From: a bacterium
GTDB taxonomy: Bacteria; Margulisbacteria; Marinamargulisbacteria; UBA6595
Reading direction: 5' to 3'
Assembly: GCA_027621615.1 (NCBI GenBank)
Contig: JAQCBC010000001.1
Location: 1-17,325 of the forward strand
DNA length: 17,325 nucleotides
This document shows positions 1 to 7,136 of this stretch, one piece after another; position 1 is the first letter of the stretch; the number at the start of each line of letters is the position of its first letter. The notes below the pieces were generated by a model, which was given only the letters and a program-made list of their open reading frames with translations, was not told where the DNA came from and made no database searches. Made by a program: the position numbers and the translations under genes.

Positions 1-446
1 GCACGTAATGCGGCTGTCGTATCGGTTGTAAAGTAGGGATTCCCAGTTCCACCACAAAAAATAACCACTCGATTTTTTTCAAAATGACGCAAAGCTCGAC
101 GCAACACAAAGGGCTCGGCAATTTCAGTCACTTCCAAGGAACTTTGCAACCGTGTACTTACGCCACTTTTCTCTAAGGCATCTTGCAAGGCAATGCCATT
201 CATGACAGTGGCCAGCATGCCACTGTAATCAGCCGCAACACGATCCATACCCTGGGCAGAGGCAGACATGCCTCTAAAAATATTGCCGCCACCAATGACG
301 ATGCCAATGTCAGCGCCGAGGGCGTGCCCTTTTTTGATTTCATTGGCAATGAACATTAAAAAATGCGGATCAATCCCATAGCTACGGGACCCTTTGAAGG
401 CTTCGCCACTGAGTTTGAGTAAAATTCGTTTGTAAGTTATTGACAT
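1..446 (-). CDS. pyrH: UMP kinase (uridylate kinase), 3' end beyond window
   Basis: Phosphorylates UMP to UDP with ATP in cytosolic pyrimidine nucleotide synthesis; belongs to the bacterial amino-acid-kinase-fold UMP kinases, which are hexameric and usually about 240 residues. About 148 codons are visible and the gene runs off the left edge. The N-terminus reads [17 protein letters not shown], the typical KR-LLKLSGE start of the family, followed by YGID, the GGGNIFRG nucleotide loop, [11 protein letters not shown] and the [14 protein letters not shown] segment that binds UMP and phosphate. The ATG at 446-444 is chosen because it begins right at the conserved [10 protein letters not shown] strand; I see no strong Shine-Dalgarno in front of it. 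It diverges from lpxB across 55 bp. In many bacteria pyrH lies beside tsf and frr; that side is outside the window. Identity is secure. Confidence 0.96.
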   Translation of the reverse strand, partial: MSITYKRILLKLSGEAFKGSRSYGIDPHFLMFIANEIKKGHALGADIGIVIGGGNIFRGMSASAQGMDRVAADYSGMLATVMNGIALQDALEKSGVSTRLQSSLEVTEIAEPFVLRRALRHFEKNRVVIFCGGTGNPYFTTDTTAALR

Positions 447-465
447 GTATTTACTAAAGTGTAGC

Positions 466-495
466 TTGAATGTTCAAATTCATCAACGGTATCAT
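466..495 (+). promoter_or_regulatory. Likely lpxB promoter (-35 TTGAAT, -10 TATCAT)
   Basis: TTGAAT at 466-471 and TATCAT at 490-495 are separated by 18 nt, a sigma-70 type arrangement. Only 6 nt separate the -10 from the lpxB ATG at 502, so transcription would begin at or next to the start codon (leaderless mRNA). Two dyads overlap this promoter: TTGAA/TTCAA at 466-477 and CATCAA/TTGATG at 481-500. Confidence 0.45.
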
Positions 496-501
496 TGATG
501 T

Positions 502-1692
502 ATGAGTCGTCAATCGCCCAATATTTTTATTAGTGCCGGCGAAATATCCGGTGATTTGCATGCCGCTGAATTGGTCAAGGCGTTAAAAAACCACATGCCC
601 CACGCGCGATTTTTTGGGATGGGGGATTCCGCAATGGCCGACGCAGGGGTGGAATTGTTGTCCACGATTCGGGATCATAGTGCCATTGGCATGTGGCAGT
701 CGGTGCGTGAATTAACCCGGGTTCGTCGAACTATTCGGAACCTTACGGCCATCGTTAAGACCCAGCGGCCGGATTATATTGTTGTGGTGGATTGCGAGGC
801 CATTCATGTGCCATTGTTGCGCGCGGTTCAGGATCTTAACATTCCCAACTGTTACTACATATCGCCTCAAATATGGTGGACACGCAATCGGCATGACCAA
901 CACCAAATAGCGACACGTGTCATGACTGTGACAGATCATATTTTGGCCATTTTTAAAGCCGAAGCCGACGTGTATACCCACTTGGGGCATCCATCGGTGC
1001 AGTATATTGGCCATCCGTTGTTGGACATGGCGCATGCGACACAATCCAAAGCGGACGCCTATGCGCTGTTGGGGCTTTCACTAGATCGTCCTATTATTGG
1101 GGTGTTTCCAGGGTCCCGATGGCAAGAAATTAAATCCACGTATTCCCACCTGATTCAAGCGGCACAGGCCGTGGTTCAGCGTGGGGTTTCGGCCCATATT
1201 GTGGTGGTACTGCGGTCAGCAAAGTATGCCGACTATATTCGAAAAAACACGCCCGATGGGATACACATCTATACGGGAGATTCCTACGGGATTATTCCGC
1301 ATCTGACGGCATCGTTAGTATTATCTGGCACGGTAACTTTGGAGCATGCCTTATTTCAGGTTCCGATGGTGGTTGCGTATCGGTTTGGCCCCCTGATAAC
1401 CTTGTTTATTCGGCTCTGGCTACGGGTCAAGTTGATTCAGCTGCGTTGGGTATCCTTACCCAATCTAATGCTACAACAACCAGTGGTCCCGGAATGCCTG
1501 CAACGCCAAGCGACAGTGTCTAATTTAGCGCATGAACTGTATCAATTGTGCAATCCACAGTATCCGGTTGAGCAAAACCCGTATCGGCAACGACAACTGC
1601 ATGGGTTTCAAACAATCAAAGCCTACATGGGACCAGCCGGCGCTGTCAATCGAGCAGCGGGGTTACTGGCCAGTTGGATTAACGCCAGTTAA
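502..1692 (+). CDS. lpxB: Lipid-A-disaccharide synthase (divergent LpxB)
   Basis: Peripheral inner-membrane GT19 glycosyltransferase that joins lipid X to UDP-2,3-diacylglucosamine, giving the lipid A disaccharide. Length 396 aa is usual (about 380-400). Visible family signatures: SAGEISGDLH (residues 11-20), FFGMG (38-42), YYISPQIWW (118-126), YIGHPLLD (168-175), the PGSR donor-site loop with R206 (203-206), SGTVTLEHAL (275-284), VPMVVAYR (287-294) and SLPNLMLQQPVVPE (318-331). The family's D-x-P-D-F-N stretch reads DCEAIH at 97-102, and the LPFE element reads IFKAE, so the acceptor side is divergent. There is no clear Shine-Dalgarno; a -10-like TATCAT lies 6 nt before the ATG, suggesting a leaderless message. 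It stands alone without other lpx genes, and its TAA overlaps the stop of the convergent BatD-like gene by 4 bp. The family call is firm, the exact substrate less so. Confidence 0.92.
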   Translation: MSRQSPNIFISAGEISGDLHAAELVKALKNHMPHARFFGMGDSAMADAGVELLSTIRDHSAIGMWQSVRELTRVRRTIRNLTAIVKTQRPDYIVVVDCEAIHVPLLRAVQDLNIPNCYYISPQIWWTRNRHDQHQIATRVMTVTDHILAIFKAEADVYTHLGHPSVQYIGHPLLDMAHATQSKADAYALLGLSLDRPIIGVFPGSRWQEIKSTYSHLIQAAQAVVQRGVSAHIVVVLRSAKYADYIRKNTPDGIHIYTGDSYGIIPHLTASLVLSGTVTLEHALFQVPMVVAYRFGPLITLFIRLWLRVKLIQLRWVSLPNLMLQQPVVPECLQRQATVSNLAHELYQLCNPQYPVEQNPYRQRQLHGFQTIKAYMGPAGAVNRAAGLLASWINAS

Positions 1693-2960
1693 AAGTTTGA
1701 TTGAATCCATCCGGTTTGGCCAGTTCCCAATTGTATTTTTTGCCAGTTTCCGCTGGATTTTTTGTAATAAACGGGTAGATCCCGGTGCAGAATAAACAAT
1801 ACCGTTTGGCTATCTTTATGCGCATAAAAAGCGGTTCGTTCGGCCTCAAGCAGAACAATCGGGTACGGGTATAGGGTAAAATAGGCAACCCAAACGACTA
1901 CATGCATGCCCAGCCATAGCCATAGCAGTCGATGGCGTTGATAGGCATAGGCAATTCCGGCTAAACCCGCACTGAAAAACAGCAAGGCAAGCCACTCATA
2001 CCGACCCAATCGCCGTGGTGGGCTTGGAAATAAGTGGCGATCCGGATGGGTCTGAATTAGACTTGCCCAGCGATGGTGCCGATCGGTATCGCGGGGATGT
2101 AACCGCAGTTCTTTCCAAAGATTGGGGATTGATTCGGGGGTTTGTTCCTGCCGAATCACAGCGGCATTGGGGCTATGCTCATCGTATACAGTGACATAGC
2201 GTTTGGGGCCTTCGAGCCATTCGTAATGCCCAGTCTTTGGGTCTAATGTCCATAACTGAATGGCCGGAAGTGGAAAGTCTCCACTACGGTTGGGGATAAA
2301 AATATAGGATAATCGATGCGTTTGCACCCATGGATCCTCGGTTGTTTCTGTTTCATGGCTGTCTAAATAATGTCGGAATACGTGACTGCGCCCAATACGA
2401 ATGGATTGGATCGTCAAATTGCCGGTTGCATGAATAATAATAGGGACGGCAATGGGTGCGTTGGCCACAACATCGTAGGTCACACGAGGGGCATCCAACC
2501 AAAACTGACCCACACTAGCGGGGTGGGTAACACGGGTGCTTGGCGGCGCTTTAACCATGAGAACGGTTGGGTTGGATACATGGGGGCGTTCGGCATAACT
2601 GACGGCTGGGGGAATTGTAATAGGACCGGTATGTTGCGGTAGAAGCTTGAGCTTCATGCGCGTGTATACATAGTATCGGGTTTGATTGCGGTACTCGATA
2701 CGGGGGTGATCGGGCAATGCCTGGGATTCGCTCCATAGGGATGCGGTGGCAATGTGTGGGGATTCAAGTGTTGCATAATTGGGCGCAATGCTGGTTCGGT
2801 ATTCCAAAACAGTATAGATGAGCGGTTCTCCAACAATGGGTGTGGTTTGATTGACCGTTGCGACTAACATCACGGGCGGGTTTGGGTTCATCGGATGCGC
2901 CCACTCTGCCCACGAACTGCTGCCAATAATCAGGAACCAAATAGCGGCTAAAATTACCAC
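1689..2960 (-). CDS. BatD-like membrane protein with C-terminal SH3-like domain
   Basis: 423 aa, resembling BatD (oxygen-tolerance protein) of the Bat systems; molecular role unknown, probably periplasmic and working with the VWA proteins encoded upstream. Residues 1-18 look like a signal peptide or anchor. An Ig-like BatD segment follows at about 30-137, with the hallmark VGEPLIYTV (43-51) and YVYTRMKLKLLPQHTGPITI (97-116). A second beta-rich segment spans about 150-260. Two membrane helices lie at about 322-340 and 344-371. The tail, 373-423, looks like a bacterial SH3 domain, ending GNWQKIQLG then GWIQSNF, as in BatE-type proteins. The start is GTG at 2960, supported by GGAGG at 2968-2972 with a 7-nt spacer; it overlaps the preceding gene's stop by 7 nt (GTGGTAA), so translation is probably coupled. 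BatD membership is inferred from layout, motifs and context. The gene ends tail to tail inside lpxB. Confidence 0.72.
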   Translation of the reverse strand: MVILAAIWFLIIGSSSWAEWAHPMNPNPPVMLVATVNQTTPIVGEPLIYTVLEYRTSIAPNYATLESPHIATASLWSESQALPDHPRIEYRNQTRYYVYTRMKLKLLPQHTGPITIPPAVSYAERPHVSNPTVLMVKAPPSTRVTHPASVGQFWLDAPRVTYDVVANAPIAVPIIIHATGNLTIQSIRIGRSHVFRHYLDSHETETTEDPWVQTHRLSYIFIPNRSGDFPLPAIQLWTLDPKTGHYEWLEGPKRYVTVYDEHSPNAAVIRQEQTPESIPNLWKELRLHPRDTDRHHRWASLIQTHPDRHLFPSPPRRLGRYEWLALLFFSAGLAGIAYAYQRHRLLWLWLGMHVVVWVAYFTLYPYPIVLLEAERTAFYAHKDSQTVLFILHRDLPVYYKKSSGNWQKIQLGTGQTGWIQSNF

Positions 2961-4297
2961 GTGCGCCCCTCCAATTGTATGGATGGTGTGGGCGTCTGAT
3001 TGTAATTTTGATAGTTGCTGTTGTCGATGGCTTCAATCGATTGCCACGATGCTACTAGTGGCATTGGTCCAGTATTCGTATGAGTCATGGTTAATGGTTC
3101 TGGTGGATAGGTTTCGACGGTGGCATTGTTGCGATACGCATGCTCAAATAACACGCGGGCAGAATAGTGCAAGGGGTTCTGGATAATCAGTGGTTTGAGC
3201 AGTGTCATCGCCGTGTCAAATTGGCCCATCATATACAGCGAAATAGCCTGCTCATATACTGAATGGCTATGCGCAAAGGCTTGGGCTGCTTGGGCATAGT
3301 CACCCCGTGCTTGATGCAATTTTCCACGGTTAAACCATAGCCAATCCGGTGGCGTGCCTGGGGGATAGGCCACTGTCTGGATCTGACGCATAGCCAGCGA
3401 TGGATTATTCTGTCGCCAGGCTAGTTTGGCTTCATTATTGTGCCAGTGGCTGGGAAGTGAGGCAAAGGCAGTGCTGTGCACCAGCAGTGCCAGCAGTATC
3501 CACGGCCGTGAATACAGGAAGGGAACCAGCAACAATCCAACCCCAATGATGAGGATAGGCATGGGGTTGATGGGGGCAGGGGATGCCTGGGTGGGGCCAC
3601 GCATTTGCATAATGTGTGTGTATACACGTTGGGGAATAGCTGGGGTTTTGGTGGCTTCCAAATAATGCCCCTGGGTTTGCTCAGCAATGCCCATGAGGGT
3701 GTCTCGGTTTAATTTTGATAAAAGGATCTCCCCATTTTCTTTTTCAAAGCCACCGGATAATTTGGGAACTGGATCGCCATCCAGAGACCCCATGCCAATG
3801 CTGATGATGCGCATGTTTAATTGGTTTGCATAAAATAGCATGCGGTAGGCATCGCCAGCGGTGCTGTCTCCATCACTCCAGATTACTAAAACAGGGTCGC
3901 TCGATTGGTTTAAAAACCCCCGATAGGCCGCTAAAATAGCATCAGACAATCGGCTGCCGGGCCAATCATACAGTGGGGATATTGACGCAATGCGTTGCTG
4001 GATACTGGCTAAATCTTGGGTTAAGGGGCAGGTGATCCGCGCTTCGCCGGCAAATTGAATAATGCCCAGCCGGTAATTGCCCAATAGACTCGCCAATTCC
4101 GTCGCCTGTTGCTTGGCGACAGCCAGTCGATTGGGGTGTACATCTTGGGCCATCATGCTGGTCGAGCTATCAATGGCGAAGTAAATGTCGGGGTGACGCA
4201 TTGGCTGTATGGGTGTGTGTGTGGGCTGAAGCGCATAGACAAGCAGCCCAATAGCGACGCAAATTAATCCCAAACACTGAGTCAATAATGGCCCCAT
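2954..4297 (-). CDS. BatB-like VWA protein fused to a TPR region
   Basis: 447 aa from the chosen start. A membrane helix (about 6-24) leads into a von Willebrand factor A domain (about 37-235), another membrane or signal-like helix (about 246-280) and a TPR-like helical region (about 283-390), so it combines BatB with the TPR part of BatC/BatE. The MIDAS metal site looks complete: DSSTSM (43-48), PGSRLSD (113-119, Ser in place of the usual Thr) and WSDGDS (140-145). The DVHPNRLAVAK and CPLTQD segments are typical of Bat VWA domains. An open frame extends upstream to 4357, but the ATG at 4297 is preferred: GGAGG at 4303-4307 sits 5 nt before it, and the helix then starts at residue 6. It overlaps the BatA-like gene by 16 nt and the BatD-like gene by 7 nt. 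It is the only VWA protein here with an intact metal site, so the best candidate for the active ligand-binding subunit. Confidence 0.8.
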   Translation of the reverse strand: MGPLLTQCLGLICVAIGLLVYALQPTHTPIQPMRHPDIYFAIDSSTSMMAQDVHPNRLAVAKQQATELASLLGNYRLGIIQFAGEARITCPLTQDLASIQQRIASISPLYDWPGSRLSDAILAAYRGFLNQSSDPVLVIWSDGDSTAGDAYRMLFYANQLNMRIISIGMGSLDGDPVPKLSGGFEKENGEILLSKLNRDTLMGIAEQTQGHYLEATKTPAIPQRVYTHIMQMRGPTQASPAPINPMPILIIGVGLLLVPFLYSRPWILLALLVHSTAFASLPSHWHNNEAKLAWRQNNPSLAMRQIQTVAYPPGTPPDWLWFNRGKLHQARGDYAQAAQAFAHSHSVYEQAISLYMMGQFDTAMTLLKPLIIQNPLHYSARVLFEHAYRNNATVETYPPEPLTMTHTNTGPMPLVASWQSIEAIDNSNYQNYNQTPTPSIQLEGRTW

Positions 4298-5655
4298 GGG
4301 CGCCTCCATTGAATGAATAAGCTCAGAATAGCGATTCCGGCTCCGATGCCCAGGCAAATGAATTGAACGGATTGTTTTTGTGTGCGATACGCTAGTGTGC
4401 TTTTGGGCAATGTGAGGGCGCGAAGGGATTGCACCAGCGGGTGGGTATCGGTTGCGTTGGTGAGTGTAAACGCATGGCCCTGCGTGATATGGCTAATGGC
4501 CGTTAGTTCTGCGTCATTGCGGTAGGTGGACACAATGGTGTTGCTGGCATTGCGCCGATACAGTTGGGTATATGTTGGGTTGTCTACAATTTGATAAATG
4601 CCATCGGGTGAGCCAAATCCAATGGTATCAATGGCAATGCCGTACTGCTGCGCCAGTTGAGCCAGTGTTGTGGGGTTCATTGCCGTTGGGCTATCGGGCT
4701 GGGAGCCACTGCTGAGCAACACAATGCGCTTAGGGCCCGGAACGTCTTTCAATCGATGAATGGCCATGGCCAAGGCAAGCCCCACATTGGGGGGGGACCC
4801 CACGTCATTGTGGGTGCGTTCCGCAATGGCTTTTTTGACTAGGCTATGATCTTGAGTCAAGGGAACAACCGTGTAGGGGTGTGCCCCCAACGCAATGAGC
4901 CCAACGTGATCATAGTGGCTGGTGTCGAGCCAGTCTTCTAGCAATAGCTGTGCGGTTTTTAATCGGTGTTGGGGTTTGAAATCAATGGTTTGCATGGCTT
5001 GGGACGTGTCTAAAACAATCATAGCGTGATAGGGCCTTTGGGTATGAATGGGTTGATCGGTGACATAAACAGGGTGGGCAAGCCCCACAACAATAATCCC
5101 CACGCCGAGGCGAAAGACCAGGGGCATTAGCATGCGAAACAGGCCCGGCAATGCCACAATATAATGCAAGGGTTTGGGAAGGCTATGCGGCTGAATGCGC
5201 CGAGCCATAATGAGTGGAATTACGGCCAGAAGCCACAGGGGTGCGGTGAGTTGCCAATAGGTATGCGGATAGGGGGCTTGATGGGTGGTTAAAAACGTAC
5301 TGAATATTTTGGGCGTGGTTTTCTGGGTCATGGCACTAACATCGATCATTTGACTGGGAATTATGCCGCTATGGGTATTCACACTGGGAATGACACGAGC
5401 ACCCAGTGAAAACGGAATTAGGGTTGCTTGGATTGTTGTTTGGTCAATATGGAGGGAGTCAACATGAATCCCAGTGCTCAGTTGCTGGTGAATCGATGCC
5501 CAAGCATTGCTGGATACGGGCTCTGGCATATGCACGGTGTATTCGATGGGTGTTCCGATTGTAGTATGAATGGGATAAATGCTGACATTGGGGGTGCTGG
5601 CATGCAGAACAAGGCCGATCCCCAATAGACCTAAACCACGGGTGATCGCCCCCAT
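4282..5655 (-). CDS. BatA-like VWA membrane protein with degenerate MIDAS and extra N-terminal domain
   Basis: 457 aa if started at the ATG 5655-5653, which overlaps the previous gene's stop as TAATG; in-frame ATGs at 5667 and 5694 are alternatives. Residues 1-20 form a signal or anchor helix. About 25-105 is a beta-rich segment with IGTPIEYTV, resembling the BatD Ig-like domain and not usual in BatA. Two membrane helices follow (about 134-151 and 179-196), then a VWA domain (about 205-420) and a final helix (about 432-449). The VWA fold is recognisable from DFKPQHRLKTAQ, HVGLIALG, VVPLTQD and IDTIGFGSPDG. The metal site is eroded: DTSQAM (216-221) has Ala at the second Ser, NDVGSPPNVG (283-292) lacks the usual Thr, and LLSSGSQ (314-320) has Ser for the conserved Asp. 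It may act as a structural partner of the BatB-like protein. Function is inferred from context. Confidence 0.72.
   Translation of the reverse strand: MGAITRGLGLLGIGLVLHASTPNVSIYPIHTTIGTPIEYTVHMPEPVSSNAWASIHQQLSTGIHVDSLHIDQTTIQATLIPFSLGARVIPSVNTHSGIIPSQMIDVSAMTQKTTPKIFSTFLTTHQAPYPHTYWQLTAPLWLLAVIPLIMARRIQPHSLPKPLHYIVALPGLFRMLMPLVFRLGVGIIVVGLAHPVYVTDQPIHTQRPYHAMIVLDTSQAMQTIDFKPQHRLKTAQLLLEDWLDTSHYDHVGLIALGAHPYTVVPLTQDHSLVKKAIAERTHNDVGSPPNVGLALAMAIHRLKDVPGPKRIVLLSSGSQPDSPTAMNPTTLAQLAQQYGIAIDTIGFGSPDGIYQIVDNPTYTQLYRRNASNTIVSTYRNDAELTAISHITQGHAFTLTNATDTHPLVQSLRALTLPKSTLAYRTQKQSVQFICLGIGAGIAILSLFIQWRRPWGHY
4303..4307 (-). promoter_or_regulatory. Shine-Dalgarno deciding the BatB-like start
   Basis: GGAGG on the minus strand, 5 nt upstream of the ATG at 4297. 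It lies inside the end of the BatA-like gene and favours this ATG over the in-frame ATGs at 4309 and 4357. Confidence 0.7.
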
Positions 5656-6179
5656 TATACCCACCATTGGGGCACCAGGTTCAGCTGTTGGCAAATATGA
5701 TTTAATCGCGATCGATTCACCGATTGACTATGCTTATAGCGAGTCCGAAGATCGGAACTGTCTGCGTGAATCATGCGAGTGGTGAACCACGGTGCGTTTG
5801 GCCTGGACACGGATTGCCATCCTGTTGTGGGACACAGCGCATCAAATGTAAAATCAACAAACACCGGAGTAATTGAATGGCATTGACTGGCTACTTGCAA
5901 GGATGCTTGGTAATTCGGTTCATTAAAATCCGATACGAGCCATACGGTGTGTGGCACGCGAAGGGTCTCAACCCAATGGTCTAAACAAGCCGACAGGCTC
6001 GTATACGCTTGGGTATTGGTAATAGACGCTTGAATATCGCGATGGGTGAGTGCTGCGTAATAGTGCCCCGATACCCACAAGCGAACATCGGGCTGAGAAT
6101 CATACAGCTGGCAGGCGATTGCGGCAATGGCTTCATGCTGATATGCATCGGTTAATAACGGAACGATGCATGCGGGCAT
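5655..6179 (-). CDS. Short DUF58-like protein (VWA-like C-terminal half only)
   Basis: 174 aa, weakly recognisable as the C-terminal half of a DUF58 protein, the VWA-like partner often found between moxR and batA. The pattern is an AIAAIACQLYD helix (about 17-27), a short strand, a helix ending in LRVPHTVWLVSDF (73-85; compare the family's vvliSDf), then HSITPVFVDFTFDALCPTTG (101-120; compare hdvv-v-v-D--E--LP--G) and a closing RTRY/RSRL helix. DUF58 proteins are usually near 290 aa; the segment with the G-D-x-R-x-I-x-W box and the D-x-S-x-S site is absent. It cannot be an undercalled start: an in-frame TGA directly precedes the ATG, and prs ends 9 nt upstream. AGG 8 nt before the ATG is a weak ribosome site. 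The stop overlaps the next start (TAATG). The intact frame and coupling argue against a dead remnant. Family assignment is tentative. Confidence 0.5.
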   Translation of the reverse strand: MPACIVPLLTDAYQHEAIAAIACQLYDSQPDVRLWVSGHYYAALTHRDIQASITNTQAYTSLSACLDHWVETLRVPHTVWLVSDFNEPNYQASLQVASQCHSITPVFVDFTFDALCPTTGWQSVSRPNAPWFTTRMIHADSSDLRTRYKHSQSVNRSRLNHICQQLNLVPQWWV

Positions 6180-6188
6180 TCACGCGAC

Positions 6189-7133
6189 CTAGTTAAATAA
6201 ACTGGATATAGACCGGCGTTGGTAGTTGCGTCGAATGGCTTCGGCCAATAGCGGGGCGGCTGATAATACGGTTAACCCATCAAAGTGTTTATCAGAATCA
6301 AGCGCCATAGTATTGGTTACAATGACTTCTTTTAGCGGTGCTTCAGACAATCGTTCAATGGCGGGGCCTGAAAAAACGGGGTGGGTCGCCGCCAAATACA
6401 CATCGCCACAGCCGGCTGCTTTTAATGCTTCGATACCTGAAATGACCGATCCAGCCGTGTCAATCATATCATCAACCAATAAAATGGTATTGTCTTTGAC
6501 ATCCCCAATCACGTTGGTAATTTTAGCCACTTGTTGTGCGGGCCGGGTTTTGTACATCATGGCTAACGATGCATGCAGGCGATCAGCCAATCGCTTGGAA
6601 AATTTTACTCGTCCAGCATCCGGTGCCACGACGACTAAATTGGCCAATGATTTTTGATTGATATAATCCGCGATAATGGGCAAGGCCGTTAAGTGATCCA
6701 CGGGTTGAGAAAAAAAGCCTTGAATTTGATCCGAATGCAGATCCATCGTAATTAGCCGGTCAAACCCAATGGAGTCCAGCAAATCCGCAATCAATCGGGC
6801 CGTAATGGGCTCACGTGGGGCGGATTTTTTGTCTTGGCGACCATAGGCAAAGTGAGGCACAATTAAGTTAACCGATTTGGCAGATGCCCGTTTGAGCGCA
6901 TCCATCAAAATAAACAATTCCATATAGGCATCGTTGGGGTTATGGCCAATGGACTGCAATACAAAACAATCAAAGCCTCGGATACCTTCTTGAATGCGCG
7001 CATAGCTTTCCCCACCACTGAACTTAAATAACTCCACTAGCCCTTCTTGAATACCCAGCTGAGCGGCAATCTCTTGGGCTAGTTTGTGGTTGCTTGACCC
7101 ACAAAAAAACCGCATGTTATCCAAGGAATTCAT
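6189..7133 (-). CDS. prs: Ribose-phosphate pyrophosphokinase (PRPP synthetase)
   Basis: Converts ribose 5-phosphate and ATP to PRPP, the precursor for purine, pyrimidine, NAD, histidine and tryptophan synthesis; cytosolic. At 314 aa it has the length of bacterial class I enzymes. Visible motifs: FSGGESYARI (38-47), the flexible loop HFAYGRQDKK with RQD at 99-101, the metal-binding DLHSDQIQGFF (131-141), APDAGRVKFSKR (170-181), MYKTRP with K195, and the PRPP loop VDDMIDTAGS (220-229). The tail SISSLFN matches the family. The ATG at 7133 lies 3 nt after the pckA stop, suggesting coupled translation; a second in-frame ATG at 7115 (MRFFCGSSN) is also reasonable, since family members often start close to that point. 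It lies in one array with pckA and the Bat-type genes, with no promoter visible between them. Confidence 0.96.
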   Translation of the reverse strand: MNSLDNMRFFCGSSNHKLAQEIAAQLGIQEGLVELFKFSGGESYARIQEGIRGFDCFVLQSIGHNPNDAYMELFILMDALKRASAKSVNLIVPHFAYGRQDKKSAPREPITARLIADLLDSIGFDRLITMDLHSDQIQGFFSQPVDHLTALPIIADYINQKSLANLVVVAPDAGRVKFSKRLADRLHASLAMMYKTRPAQQVAKITNVIGDVKDNTILLVDDMIDTAGSVISGIEALKAAGCGDVYLAATHPVFSGPAIERLSEAPLKEVIVTNTMALDSDKHFDGLTVLSAAPLLAEAIRRNYQRRSISSLFN

Positions 7134-7136
7134 AGC

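Noticed and set aside
4298..4357. N-terminal extension of the BatB-like protein
   Set aside because: It would overlap the BatA-like gene by 76 nt and add a polar stretch before the membrane helix; GGAGG fits the ATG at 4297.
6226..6657. Open frame of 143 codons antisense to prs
   Set aside because: Fully inside a well-supported gene, with no recognisable protein features.
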